Positions 10,212 through 19,792 of a stretch of 20,041 nt of DNA are shown one piece after another. Source of the DNA: Syncephalis fuscata (lineage: Eukaryota; Zoopagomycota; Zoopagomycetes; Zoopagales; Piptocephalidaceae); contig JAHLTZ010000170.1 of NCBI GenBank assembly GCA_025786725.1, positions 1 to 20,041 on the forward strand, read 5' to 3'. The number at the start of each line of letters is the position of its first letter. Position 1 is the first letter of the stretch. A program made the position numbers and the translations under genes. The notes beneath the pieces are model-generated. The model saw only the letters and a program-made list of their open reading frames with translations, was not told where the DNA came from and did no database searches.

Positions 10212-13200
10212 CTCACCGTTAAAAGCTTTAGCAAATACTGGGCACTTGGTACACACAACGGTGCGCTATGCCAGTGTTTCAAGAATTTAAAAAGAAATTC
10301 CAGTGAAATACGATAGGCCAAAACCAGCAATACTATCGTAAATAGATAAGCTGGCTATTCCTTGAATTCCCCGTATATGTGTGTATGTATGAATGTATTT
10401 ATACTAACCTAGTTTGATAGCTATTCATAAAGCGAGACGATCAGCTCCGGACGGAATAGATAGCCCGTACAAAGCATAGGCCGAGAAAACACTAACAACG
10501 CTATTCTTATACAAGTCCGCAGGAATTCAGTCAAAAAAAACCTCAACAAACAACAGAACGCAAATTAAAATGCTTGAATGCTATTATCCCAAAACACCGC
10601 GCGACGTATGCGTACGCAGGTGTGCTTAATGATGGCTGATGAAAAAGCAGCTGCGAAATAGTCGGCAATCAAAGATGAAGGTGCAGTGAGAAAGGAAAGA
10701 GGGGCAAAAAAATACAAGAAAGTCAGGGGAAACGCACTTGTACACACACACGCGCGCACCTGTTGTAGATACCATCAAAATGTTGGTGTTAAACATAAAG
10801 CAAGATGGCTCATAAAAACAAAGAATAAGGCAAGGATATTCTTAGTTGGTCTGGGCCTGCTGCAGATCATTGAATTCTGCCGCTGCTGCAACTATTTCTG
10901 TTGATGCCTTTTATTTATACGTGCTGTCGGTGAAACGCAGTCAAGACCCAGTAAAGTGTAAATATAGCAAAGCTATTAATAAAAAGTACTATTTAAGCTA
11001 TTGGTCAGGAATTGCATCTGATAAAGCAGAAATTATTTATAAATTCCCTTAACGGTATTGATAAATAATAAAAGGAATTTAATAAATGGAAGATAATTGA
11101 AATTATGATTATAGTAACAAGCACGATAATTGTTTCATTCATTTAATTGTTCATCCATTAAAATGCATTGTTACAGTTCCTTAGACAAAGTTGTAACAAA
11201 AACAATTAAACAACAAGCTAGCCTTGTAGTAGTCTATATTACTGGTTACTTTTAATATGTCGATAGATAACTAAGCCAATAATTTATTTAACAATTGAAA
11301 TATTAAAGTTAGTTTAAATAGGTTTTTTATCTAATTACAGTTATCATTATTAAGGTGATACAGTACACTCTAGGGCAATTCTGACAATTAAACTAAAATA
11401 TAATGAAGATAAAAAAGTCAACTACCTACTTAAAATACCGTAAACAGCTGTTTTATATCATGTATTATTTATTTATTTTAGTTACTAACAATTACTATAA
11501 TAAAGAATAAAAGATAAAAATTGTATATGTGATTAAAGTCATACATGCTGTTGTTGAATTATATAACATTTAATGTTTAAATAGTGAGCTGATAAATACG
11601 TTTTAATTAAGCAACATTTCAGCTAACGCTTAGAAATAAAGTTATAATTAATTGGATAAAATAGCAAATATAACAACATTTTACCATATTATCCATACAA
11701 TACCTTTATTGAATGAGCCTTACTTTTATTTATCTAAAGTCAATCATTAAATATTATATTTATTTACTCAAATAATAAAGTTGATCTGATAATAAGCAAG
11801 ACCCGTGCTGATTTTGGTTATTCAAGTTACAGAATCCCAGCAATAGTGAACAAAACAATGTTTATTATTTTATATTTGCTTTAGTTAGATTTTAGATTAT
11901 TTTTGTATTAAAGCCGTCGTCTTATAGTCTATGCACTGTTAAACAGATATAGTGTTTTTTTGACTAGCGTTACTTTTATATTTTTATCTACCAATTGCAT
12001 TGTGTAATTATAAATTGTATTGCGGTGGCAGAGTTTTTCATCGCCACCTCGTATAATGGTTACTGTTGGATTAATATGATACACTATTATACTCGCTTCT
12101 TTTCTCATTTTCTAATAACAGTTTTATTTGCATTGTAATTAATGCAAACATTAACTAATAATATAGATAATTTTAAGATAACAAAAATGCAACAATAAAA
12201 TGATTTGTATTCATAGTTATCATTAGTATTTCATATTACATTTATTGGTATGGATCATGTGTTTTGCTGGCACATCTCTCAAGTTATATAGTCACATGAT
12301 ATAATCATGTGATGGCAATTGCAGTATCACAGATATGCATGTTTGAGTATATTGCAGTTACAATAATTGGATAGCTTATCAGCCTATACGATTATAAAGA
12401 GTCTTTGTAACCTGTTATAGACTTTGGGCAATAAAGGCATTAACAAATGGCTGTAGAACCCGGTAGTTTTATAACTATGCAAGTACGTATAGCTATTACA
12501 AACAGTGCACTCCCAGTGTATCCACCTAAATATTTGTTTATGCCAATAGTTTGCAAGGAGCCATAGGCAAAGCAAGAGTCGGATCAAAACAATGCCATGT
12601 CTTGGTTACATTAAAATGATGTGATTAGATGGATATGACTTGATTGTAGTACAGACCCGTGTTAGCCAGCAGGTATGGTATTACCTTCATTTACAAAACA
12701 CACAGTCGTACCCGTATCAAAAGCACGCACTCGGTTTTAATTAGCCATTACCATTTTTTTCAAAAAATACGGTAAGCCATATGCAATAACTATTATTTGT
12801 GTAATATTACAATCATATGACTTTATTAATTGCATCCTAAAATTGCTGGTGCCGTGTCATTTTTTCATTATGCGTTCCAAGCATTTGCTTAAACAATAGA
12901 ATGTGTAACAGAAGACTCGTGACATTGTGAAATAGAAAATGACATGGCTAAGGCCAATACTGTGTGGATTGGGGATGTCGTTCTACCATTGTGATGATGA
13001 TGAGACGGCTGATAATGGAATGGCGTGCCCACTACAGGACAGTAGTGGTCTTGAAACTACAATAAATGTGATTGCGTGGTGCGCAGTCTCAATGATGAAA
13101 TATGAGAAAAGTAAACAAGCTCGTGCATGTAGGAAGGTAGTCGTGTCACCATGCTGAGCAATAGATCGTCAGCGCTTAACACTCCAGCAACTACAAAAGA

Positions 13201-13376
13201 GCGCGTTTTGTCGCTCCAACATCAGTTTGACAATTAAATCATTTACGCTATCTCTTCGAACAATCCACTCTTAACAAACATCACGTTACTTTCATCGCGC
13301 TTTATTTTTGTTTGCTTTCGATTTCACGCTTAACGTTAACTATCCACGCCAATCGTAGCAACACCCCGATACGCCT
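10212..13376. other. Long divergent spacer between the Sec7-like and peptidase genes
   Basis: This 3.2-kb stretch must contain the promoters of the two diverging genes. From 10212 to about 10860 it is less AT-rich and contains a CA/CG alternating run (10742-10758), fitting a 5' leader or promoter of the minus-strand gene. About 11050-12900 is AT-rich with frequent stops. Ordered elements noticed are a hairpin GGTGGC/GCCACC (12024-12029, 12043-12048) and a near-perfect palindrome at 12292-12312. An ATG-started frame of 72 codons (12939-13157) has no recognisable features and no splice context, so I do not call it as a gene. Confidence 0.4.
12292..12312. promoter_or_regulatory. Palindromic element TCACATGAT-ata-ATCATGTGA
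   Basis: Nine-base arms are exact reverse complements around a 3-base centre. The symmetry and the CATG-containing half sites look like a binding site for a dimeric regulator. It lies 1.2 kb upstream of the peptidase ATG and 2.1 kb upstream of the Sec7-like ATG, so the target is unclear. Confidence 0.3.

Positions 13377-13409
<33 letters not shown>
13377..13409 (+). repeat. (AAC)11 trinucleotide microsatellite
   Basis: Eleven uninterrupted AAC units lie 138 bases before the peptidase ATG, followed by further CAACA-type sequence. The position fits the promoter or 5' UTR of that gene. As a microsatellite it is likely to vary in length between strains. Confidence 0.9.
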
Positions 13410-13410
<1 letters not shown>

Positions 13411-13546
13411 CATCTATCCTAGTCACCAACACAACAACAGCGTTTATTGCTTCATTCACACAAGCCTGTTTATTTTATTTGCAACTTTCCGTTTGATTTT
13501 GTCACTGTCACTTTTGGTGTTATTCTATCTTTCCACTTTTATCATC

Positions 13547-14767
13547 ATGTATTCCGGATACGCCATCCTTGCTGCCTGCGCCTTAATGGCCGCCGTTGGA
13601 GTACACGCCGCTCCCGCCGATCCAGCTGCTGCCAAGCAATTTGCTGCATTGCCATTTGCACCAAGTAAATTCTCTCCTGAAGGTTTCCCACTCAATGAAA
13701 AGGGTGACGAGTTTCATTTGATTCAAAAAGATGCCAACCAAGCTCCAGTCTGGATGCCAGAGTCGCAAGTATGGGATCTTAAGAAGAAGGATAGTGAATT
13801 CATGGATGTTACCTTTCAGCCTAATTTGGCTGACAAGGCAGAAGAAACACGTCGTTCCCAGGTTCGCAAAGGCTCCAACCTGGTTGCAGAGCCAGCAGGC
13901 ACACTAACACACACGAAGGAAGCTAAACCCATCGTCGACAGTTGTAATACTACCTTAATGAAATCAGCTTTAGGCAAGCTAGTAACATTCAAAAATCGCT
14001 ACTATCGCTCTCCCACCGGTACAGAATCGGCCAACTGGTTGTTCGGCACTGTCCAAGGTTTGGCAAAAAACGCCAAGGACGGCGTTAAGATTAACGTAAC
14101 CCAATTCAAGCATCGGTTTAACCAACCTTCCGTCATTGCACGAATTGAAGGCGAGGCTGGCCAGGTTGAAACCGTCATTGTTGGCGCGCATCAAGACTCA
14201 ATTAATGGAGACAATCCACTTAACGGGGTTGCGCCCGGTGCTGATGACGATGGCTCCGGCACTGTGTCGATTCTTGAGGCATTCCGCGCCATAGTTGACT
14301 CTGGATTCAAGCCAAAGCGCCCAATTGAATTCCATTGGTATGCTGGTGAGGAGGCAGGTCTACTTGGATCACAAGACGTTGCCGCCAGCTATCAAAGAGC
14401 CGGTCGTAAGGTAGCCGGCATGTTGCAAATGGACATGACCGGCACTCCAGCCAACGGTCGTCCCAACGAAATTGGTATGATTTCCGATAACGTCAATTCG
14501 GACCTTACGCAAACGGTCGAGAAACTTGTCGGTCAGTTTGTACCAGATGTTACAAGCAAGCGATTCCGTTGTGGCTATGGCTGCTCTGACCACGCCTCAT
14601 GGACCAAGGCTGGCTACAAGAGCGCATTCCCATTCGAATCGGCCGGCTTGCATGACAACGACAACATCCACACAATAGAAGACACCATCGAAAAGGTCAG
14701 CTTTGATCATGCCGTTCGATTCAGCAAGATTGCTGTTGGCTTTGCTGTCGAATTATCGCTTCAATAA
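13547..14767 (+). CDS. Secreted M28 zinc aminopeptidase (LapA/leucyl aminopeptidase type)
   Basis: A single exon of 406 residues. The ATG at 13547 is chosen because it starts a clean signal peptide (hydrophobic core AILAACALMAAVG, cleavage near VHA-AP at 21/22); the frame is open further upstream but has no ATG. Residues about 22-115 look like a propeptide. The peptidase domain carries the M28 two-zinc set: H215 in GAHQD, Asp in PGADDDGSG (232-237), the Glu pair E268/E269 in YAGEEAGLLGS (catalytic base and zinc ligand), D296 in QMDMTG, and H375 in DNIHTIEDT. C342 and C346 (CGYGC) match the disulfide of Aeromonas aminopeptidase. NTT and NVT at 134 and 183 are possible N-glycosylation sites. 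The family removes N-terminal residues, often Leu, from peptides outside the cell. Length and layout match fungal LapA-like enzymes. The exact substrate is not readable from sequence. Confidence 0.95.
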   Translation: MYSGYAILAACALMAAVGVHAAPADPAAAKQFAALPFAPSKFSPEGFPLNEKGDEFHLIQKDANQAPVWMPESQVWDLKKKDSEFMDVTFQPNLADKAEETRRSQVRKGSNLVAEPAGTLTHTKEAKPIVDSCNTTLMKSALGKLVTFKNRYYRSPTGTESANWLFGTVQGLAKNAKDGVKINVTQFKHRFNQPSVIARIEGEAGQVETVIVGAHQDSINGDNPLNGVAPGADDDGSGTVSILEAFRAIVDSGFKPKRPIEFHWYAGEEAGLLGSQDVAASYQRAGRKVAGMLQMDMTGTPANGRPNEIGMISDNVNSDLTQTVEKLVGQFVPDVTSKRFRCGYGCSDHASWTKAGYKSAFPFESAGLHDNDNIHTIEDTIEKVSFDHAVRFSKIAVGFAVELSLQ

Positions 14768-14828
14768 TCATGTTATTGGCAATCTGCTAATCTAATTATT
14801 AATAATGATGTTACGAATAGTATTAATG

Positions 14829-14834
14829 AATAAA
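14829..14834 (+). terminator. Poly(A) signal of the M28 peptidase gene
   Basis: AATAAA lies 62 bases after the TAA stop, at the usual distance for a polyadenylation signal. Confidence 0.5.
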
Positions 14835-16266
14835 TATAATCAATTTAAATGACAATCAACTACTTATCACCACCATTAGTAGCAATTATCTATTTACTAT
14901 TACTCAATTTCATAATTGTATACAATGCGTGTCGGTTAACATCATTATGAACAATTTATTAGCAATTCATTATCAATGTAATTATAATTTGGTGTGTCAA
15001 TTGACTAAACTTGATAATAATTGCGCAATTGAACTAGACTTTTGTTCTATTGAAGATGAAGCCAGACGGTAAGTTTTATTTATGATCAAAATACTCATTA
15101 TCGTAGATTCATTATGCGGTACACATATATCCTCTATCCATATGTATCATTCCTATTTCATTCCACACTACTATATATCATTCTATGACATACTAGACAC
15201 ATTCTATTGTTTATATGCTCCAATATACTTCATTCGCTCCACTCATTACGTTATACACACTGTAACTTTAACATTATTTTATATACTTTCCCACTGTACA
15301 TTTGTCATTCTATATACTATTCTATAATCGTATAGCCTTCCTGCATCCAAAGCTGGTCTTATTTTTGTTCTAGCTTTATTATTTATAAGTGTCGGCTAAT
15401 TCCGCTCATTGATCATGCCTATATGCTCAATAACTTTAACATGGCTAATCGTCGTTCAATATTGTATATTCATTCTACTATTTATCGTTTTTTATACAAC
15501 CGTGCACTTTCTATCTAGCTAAGCCAGCGTTAGTGCCATTATAACAATGCTATTTGAACTCATCTCTACATAGCACAGACTATATGCACCACGCTTATTT
15601 GTTTTCCTTTCCTTTCCGTTACTTTACCCATCACACTCTTTCTTTCTATTTCTTATTTACACTTGCAATCTGTATTCTTTATTCATCTTACAATCATAAT
15701 CGTAAGTAGACCTCACTATATGCAAGTCACACTTGAGTATATCTTCCCTTTCTTCGTATCATCATGCTTGCTTTGTTGTTATTGTCCCAATGAACATTAT
15801 TTCATTGGTTGAATACACATTCTGTATGTATGCTAGTCATCTACACTATATGTCTTTCCAATGCTGCCCACACATATCGTTTAATGCACTGCGTTGCTCT
15901 ACCATTTGCTACAGCTATCGGCTAGTATTTATATTCTATAACTATAGATAGATTGCACTACACTACTTTTTATTGTTTTTGTTGTTGTGTAACTACTGAC
16001 TCCTTGCTATGAATATTTATTGCATTGTGTTGATAACAATAGTAGCTATAGTAGTAGTAACTATACTAGTAGATTACATGCATATACTGTGATCATTATC
16101 ATATACCTATTTTTTATACGTATAGTATCCATAGTGATTGTTATTTTTGTGCGCAGTGTCTTATTTTACATTTGATGCAATATCGGGATGACCATATAGC
16201 AATATCTGCAATGTATTTACGTAAATCGAAAATTTTGAATCCGACTTAAAAAACTGCCTTCACTTC
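14835..16266. other. Spacer with a long C/T-biased, G-poor tract
   Basis: No recognised gene. From about 15100 to 15960 the plus strand is rich in T and C and poor in G (15121-15180 has 1 G and 17 C; 15601-15660 has 2 G and 18 C). The open frames within (15082-15327, 15733-15951) are hydrophobic and Tyr/His-rich in the way T/C-rich sequence produces by itself, so I do not call them. A short ATG-started frame at 14947-15068 ends in a good splice donor (CGGTAAGT) but has no convincing partner exon. Confidence 0.4.
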
Positions 16267-16385
16267 AACTACGTTCATTGCGCCTAGAAAGCACCGGATC
16301 CCGTCCGATCTCCGAAGTTAAGTTAGGCCGCGCTTCTGTAGTACTGCGGTGGGGGACCACGCGGGAATGAGAAGTAATGTAGTTT
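16267..16385 (+). rRNA. 5S ribosomal RNA
   Basis: The RNA component of the large ribosomal subunit, transcribed by RNA polymerase III. About 119 bases. Helix I pairs AACTAC (16267-16272) with GTAGTT (16379-16384). Helix II pairs GCGCCTA with TAGG-C-CGC. The conserved GGATCCCGTCCGATCTCCGA block follows the helix II 5' strand, and the helix V bases CTTCT/AGAAG also pair. The C-box-like GGTGGGGGACCACG (about 16348-16361) and upstream A-box region give the internal promoter bound through TFIIIA. End positions are set by helix I and may be off by a base or two. It appears intact rather than a pseudogene. A single copy next to protein genes indicates dispersed 5S genes outside the main rDNA repeat. 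Confidence 0.95.
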
Positions 16386-16391
16386 CAGTAT

Positions 16392-16462
16392 GCGTAGTTG
16401 GTTTAGTGGTATAATTACCGCCTGCCACGCGGTAGACCGGGGTTCGATTCCCCGACTACGCA
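16392..16462 (+). tRNA. tRNA-Gly(GCC)
   Basis: A 71-base cloverleaf. The acceptor stem pairs GCGTAGT (16392-16398) with ACTACGC (16455-16461), with A as discriminator. The anticodon stem ACCGC/GCGGT encloses the loop CTGCCAC, giving anticodon GCC at 16424-16426 for glycine codons GGC/GGT. The T arm is CGGGG-TTCGATT-CCCCG. Internal A box (TGGTTTAGTGG) and B box (GGTTCGATTCC) are intact, and there is no intron. It begins only 6 bases after the 5S gene. Confidence 0.97.
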
Positions 16463-16466
16463 ATCC

Positions 16467-16476
16467 TTTTGCTTTT
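16467..16476 (+). terminator. RNA polymerase III terminator
   Basis: Two TTTT runs (16467-16470 and 16473-16476) follow the tRNA by 4 bases. No run of four or more T lies between the 5S and the tRNA, so this is the first Pol III stop after the start of the 5S gene. Confidence 0.8.
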
Positions 16477-17271
16477 GCTGCGACTGATAGGTCACGTGAT
16501 CTAAATACTGAATAACAAGCGTAAAATATAGAAAGTGAGGCTATATACTAAAGGTAATTGCTAGTGCAAGATATAGAGCAGCCGCGTGTAAAAAAGCGTA
16601 GATATCTGTTTTAAAGTGACAAGGGAACTATCCAGCGCGTATATATTTAGAAATAGAAGTAAAAAGACACATGTTTATTTAATGATACAATGCACTTTAA
16701 GTAGCTTGTATGCTATTAAAATAGCGAAAAGAAATACTAATTGTCTGGGTAATTATATGGCCATTTTAGATAGCCATGTGGCCACAATCAATTGGACTGT
16801 AAATGCTTGTTTATTGTCTACCATCTCCGATTGTATATGAGTTCTAATTGCAGCACTAATTGTAAAGTACTATATATAGTCTTTGTTGTAAAATCGTTTA
16901 TTCATCAACATGACAAACGTTGTGAATGGAGTCTAGATCGGTTGTTATAATGACAATCATCGGTCTAAAAATATATTTACAAGCAAATTCAATGGAACTG
17001 CCAACCAATTAGCACTATTATGCTAATAGTCATAGTTTATGATTGTAAATTATGCTAAATCAACAATAAAAATTATAATTAGGGCAATATGATATAAGCC
17101 GTGCGACAATGCAATACATGTTTAGCACTGTTACAATAATTAGTGATATAGAACTAGTCTTGTTTATTATATATAGAGCATTGTAAATATGTAAATCTGG
17201 AGGTTCACACATTAAGCATTCTTCTTCTAATTGAACCTATCAACACCTTTATCAGCACAATTATTATCAAT
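16477..17271. other. Spacer between the Pol III unit and the small secreted peptide gene
   Basis: AT-rich with no recognised gene. A CACGTG-core site (GTCACGTGAT, 16491-16500) resembles the GTCACGTGAC palindrome at 3316. A 74-codon frame at 16616-16840 lacks an ATG at its start and has no recognisable features. Confidence 0.4.
17168..17175 (+). promoter_or_regulatory. Candidate TATA box of the small secreted peptide gene
   Basis: TATATATA followed by GAGC lies 97 bases before the ATG at 17272, a usual spacing for a fungal TATA element. In such AT-rich sequence a chance match is possible. Confidence 0.4.
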
Positions 17272-17424
17272 ATGAAGCTTTTTACTACTACCATTTGCAC
17301 ATTTGCTTTGGCGTTTGTTGCTGGCGCAACTATGATTGCTGCCAGACCATTCTCAATGCATCATGGGCCTAATGAATCAAAAGCAACTGTGACCATAAAA
17401 CAGACTAATAGACCTTGTCATTAA
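17272..17424 (+). CDS. Small secreted peptide, 50 residues
   Basis: An ATG-to-TAA frame of 51 codons. The N-terminus is a textbook signal peptide: MKLF, then a hydrophobic core (ICTFALAFVAGATMIAA), with probable cleavage after AA near residue 24. The remaining mature part is only about 26 residues, polar and basic (RPFSMHHGPNES at its start, RPCH at its end) with one Cys. A candidate TATA box lies upstream and an AATAAA 136 bases downstream. The gene is short and has no known family, so the call rests on the signal peptide and the flanking signals. It could be a secreted effector, antimicrobial or signalling peptide, or the first exon of a longer gene, although no strong donor site was seen. 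Confidence 0.6.
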   Translation: MKLFTTTICTFALAFVAGATMIAARPFSMHHGPNESKATVTIKQTNRPCH

Positions 17425-18645
17425 TTTTAAACGCATTTTACATCCAAATTGAAAGATCAGCAGTAATCAAGCGTCCCAGCTTGAGTATACCAAGTATTAG
17501 TGCGATATTCAATTTATCCATTGTATTGTCAATAATATTTTAATTGATTTTATACAACAAATAAACTGGATTTACAATAAACCAGATTACATTTACTATA
17601 TCTATCATCTATACTAGTTAAAGAAAAAAATAAAATGCGTTATTAGTTATTTTTGTTGTATTTATTGCCGTTTGAATAGTATTTTGTTATAAATATTTGG
17701 TTTTAAAATATGACAAAAATGTTGCAATTTTCATAGCGTGCTTATTGCTTGAAATTAAACTGCAACATATCAATTTGCAAATTAATGAATAGCAATGAGT
17801 AAACTGAATTGTTTATAATAATTATAGAATTAGCCGAAAATAGCAGAGCTGATAGCATCACCATTTTCGAGTTAAAATATATACACTAAATGAGATATAG
17901 CCTAAATTATTTGTTTAAACCACGCAAGCAAAAATGTAATGCAGCGACAAATCAAGCGCGTAATACAGTTTGAGCAATAGGCCAAAACTAGCATCCTATT
18001 TGTATGTACAATTTATTAAATTACAAATCAAGCATCGTTAAAGCTACTACTTGATTCGCATTGAAATTAAGGTGTTCTCAAGTTACAGTTCTTTATAGTT
18101 ACTACAAACTTATAGCAAAAAATTATGATTAAATATCTTTACCTTGTGTTAGCAGTTTTAAATAACATAGCTGTAAAGTTAGATATTCAGAATGTTTAAA
18201 TTGCTGCAAATTGCTCTATATCTTTTTTATTTTTTTTCACAAAATTTTATATACTTTGCCACATGGCTATTTGCTAAAAAAAATCGCATTACAAATATGG
18301 CAATGACAACGTGTTAGTGAAACAACGCTGTATTTCAAATTCAGAATCTAAGTTTTTCCGTAATGTTTGTATACCATTTCAGGCCCACTGCCATTTAATT
18401 GTATCTCCGATCTATACTAGATCTAACAAATGACTGTCACGCCCGGCGCATAGCTATGAGCATACTGATTTTTGCGATAACCAGCTTGTTATAAAACGCA
18501 GTGCAAATTTAAGCAATTTCTCGCGTTTTTTACTTTTGAATCTTATCTCCAATAACGTTATCGTCAAAACTACATCATTTTAAGCCTCTTACGAATATCA
18601 TTTTAAAGCAATTCCTTATTTTCTAGACAAGTTAAAATCGTTGCA
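17425..18645. other. Spacer between the two right-hand secreted-protein genes
   Basis: AATAAA at 17560-17565 is a candidate poly(A) signal for the small peptide gene. The rest is AT-rich with many stops in all frames. No coding exon or RNA gene is seen. Confidence 0.4.
18490..18496 (+). promoter_or_regulatory. Candidate TATA box of the orphan secreted-protein gene
   Basis: TATAAAA lies 150 bases before the ATG at 18646, followed by a C/T-rich stretch around 18518-18550 of the type seen near fungal transcription starts. Confidence 0.4.
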
Positions 18646-19744
18646 ATGATATTTCACAACACATTTACAACTGCTACGGTTGCTATCGTATTTTTGCTTG
18701 TATCAAAAATCCAGAATAATCCTGATGCACAGCCAATTATAACTCAGAAACAAATATCAACTGAATCGATTGGTATGGAAGGAAGTAAGCTGTGCTGTGT
18801 TGTTTAAAATAACATATTAGCTAAATTAAATCAATAGATGGTGGCTACTTTTTTGGATATTATATGCGTATAGGCGGAATATTTGGAGATAAGAATCTAA
18901 GAGCTACGGGGCCTGTTTACAAATCAAATCGAAATGTTAACCACTATCAAGCAATGGGTGAAATATTTGGTTTAGCCAAAGAAGATAACAAAAAAGTTAA
19001 AATCATATGTGGCCCTAAAGCCCAAACTATCGATTCGATTAAAGACGACGGAGAATGGTACATTTCTGACAAAGAGTTTTTGTTTTATCAGGTATTGTCT
19101 AATCATGAGTTTAACATAGTAGTTAACATAATTTATGATAGAAATGCTCAGAGGAAGGCTCTAAACGGCCAGGAAACAAGCCACTATTACGAAATCTTGG
19201 ATGTAATATTATTAAAACCTACGACACCAACAAAAATCATATTTGCTATTTAGCTGAATTTATTGAACCTAGTGGTTATACGCTTAGTTCACCATTGCTC
19301 AACCAACTCATTACAATGAAACATGGCGCTTTCAATACTGTGTATAAGCAATTTTCACAAAGTATGTGTTCCATAAATTATTGTAACATACTTATAAGTT
19401 TGTGAAATAGGTATCAGGCTTGCAAAAAAGCTAGGATTTCTTTATACAATAGATAAAGAATGTAAGTTTGTAATTATATCACTATATTATAGCTTAAAAA
19501 TTTATTAGGCGTGAGGATACACAATAATTTCGATGTTGCAATGGATTGCTTTAACGATTTAGATCTCGTTAAGCTTTTATCTAAAACAGAGCACGATGAA
19601 AGAATTATGTTTTACAATGCTGGTATTTATGATTTTTTCCGGGGAGTTACTCTCACTACTAAGCTTAGTAAAGAAGATCAAGATAGAATGCACAAAAATT
19701 ATATTGAACCTTTATTGGTGCCTGGAGTGGAGTTTTTAAATTAA
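18646..19744 (+). CDS. Orphan secreted protein, five exons, 299 residues
   Basis: Exons 18646-18784, 18838-19091, 19142-19361, 19411-19461 and 19509-19744. The introns are 53, 50, 49 and 47 bp, all GT...AG, and the joined frame is open to the TAA. Residues 1-20 look like a signal peptide (core TVAIVFLLVS). The mature protein is basic and polar, with stretches GGYFFGYYMRIGG (48-60), CYLAEFIEPSGYTL (166-179) and FNDLDLVKLL (236-245). I recognise no family with confidence. The pattern of a Gly-rich start, a hinge-like YLAEFIEP, a long helix (198-214) and DLDLVKLL is faintly like a protein-kinase fold, but no HRD-type catalytic Asp is visible, so any kinase likeness would be to an inactive form. 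Retaining the second intron gives a false open frame that ends at 19253. Gene structure is well supported; function is unknown. Confidence 0.75.
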
Positions 19745-19750
19745 CAAAAA

Positions 19751-19792
19751 AGCTTTATTTAAGGCATGTTAAAAAATGGTAACAATAAAGCT
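19751..19792 (+). terminator. Hairpin and poly(A) signal after the orphan gene
   Basis: AATAAA at 19784-19789 lies 40 bases after the stop codon. It is part of an exact 9-base inverted repeat (AGCTTTATT at 19751-19759, AATAAAGCT at 19784-19792), so the signal could be sequestered in a stem. The bases from 19793 to the window end hold nothing else I recognise. Confidence 0.45.

Noticed and set aside
12384-12587. Minus-strand 67-codon hydrophobic frame
   Set aside because: It begins with TTG right after a stop, has no usable ATG and no splice context.
13377-13409. Possible CRISPR-like or structured repeat array
   Set aside because: It is a simple AAC microsatellite with no spacers, in a eukaryotic genome.
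13493-13546. N-terminal extension of the peptidase frame by 18 residues
   Set aside because: The extension has no ATG, while the ATG at 13547 gives a normal signal peptide directly.
15082-15327. 81-codon hydrophobic frame (and 15733-15951)
   Set aside because: Its composition follows from the T/C-rich, G-poor DNA; no signal peptide or family motif is present.
18864-19253. A 129-codon open frame taken as a complete gene
   Set aside because: It runs through a 50-bp GT...AG intron (19092-19141). Splicing that intron moves to a frame that continues for 168 more residues and joins two further exons.
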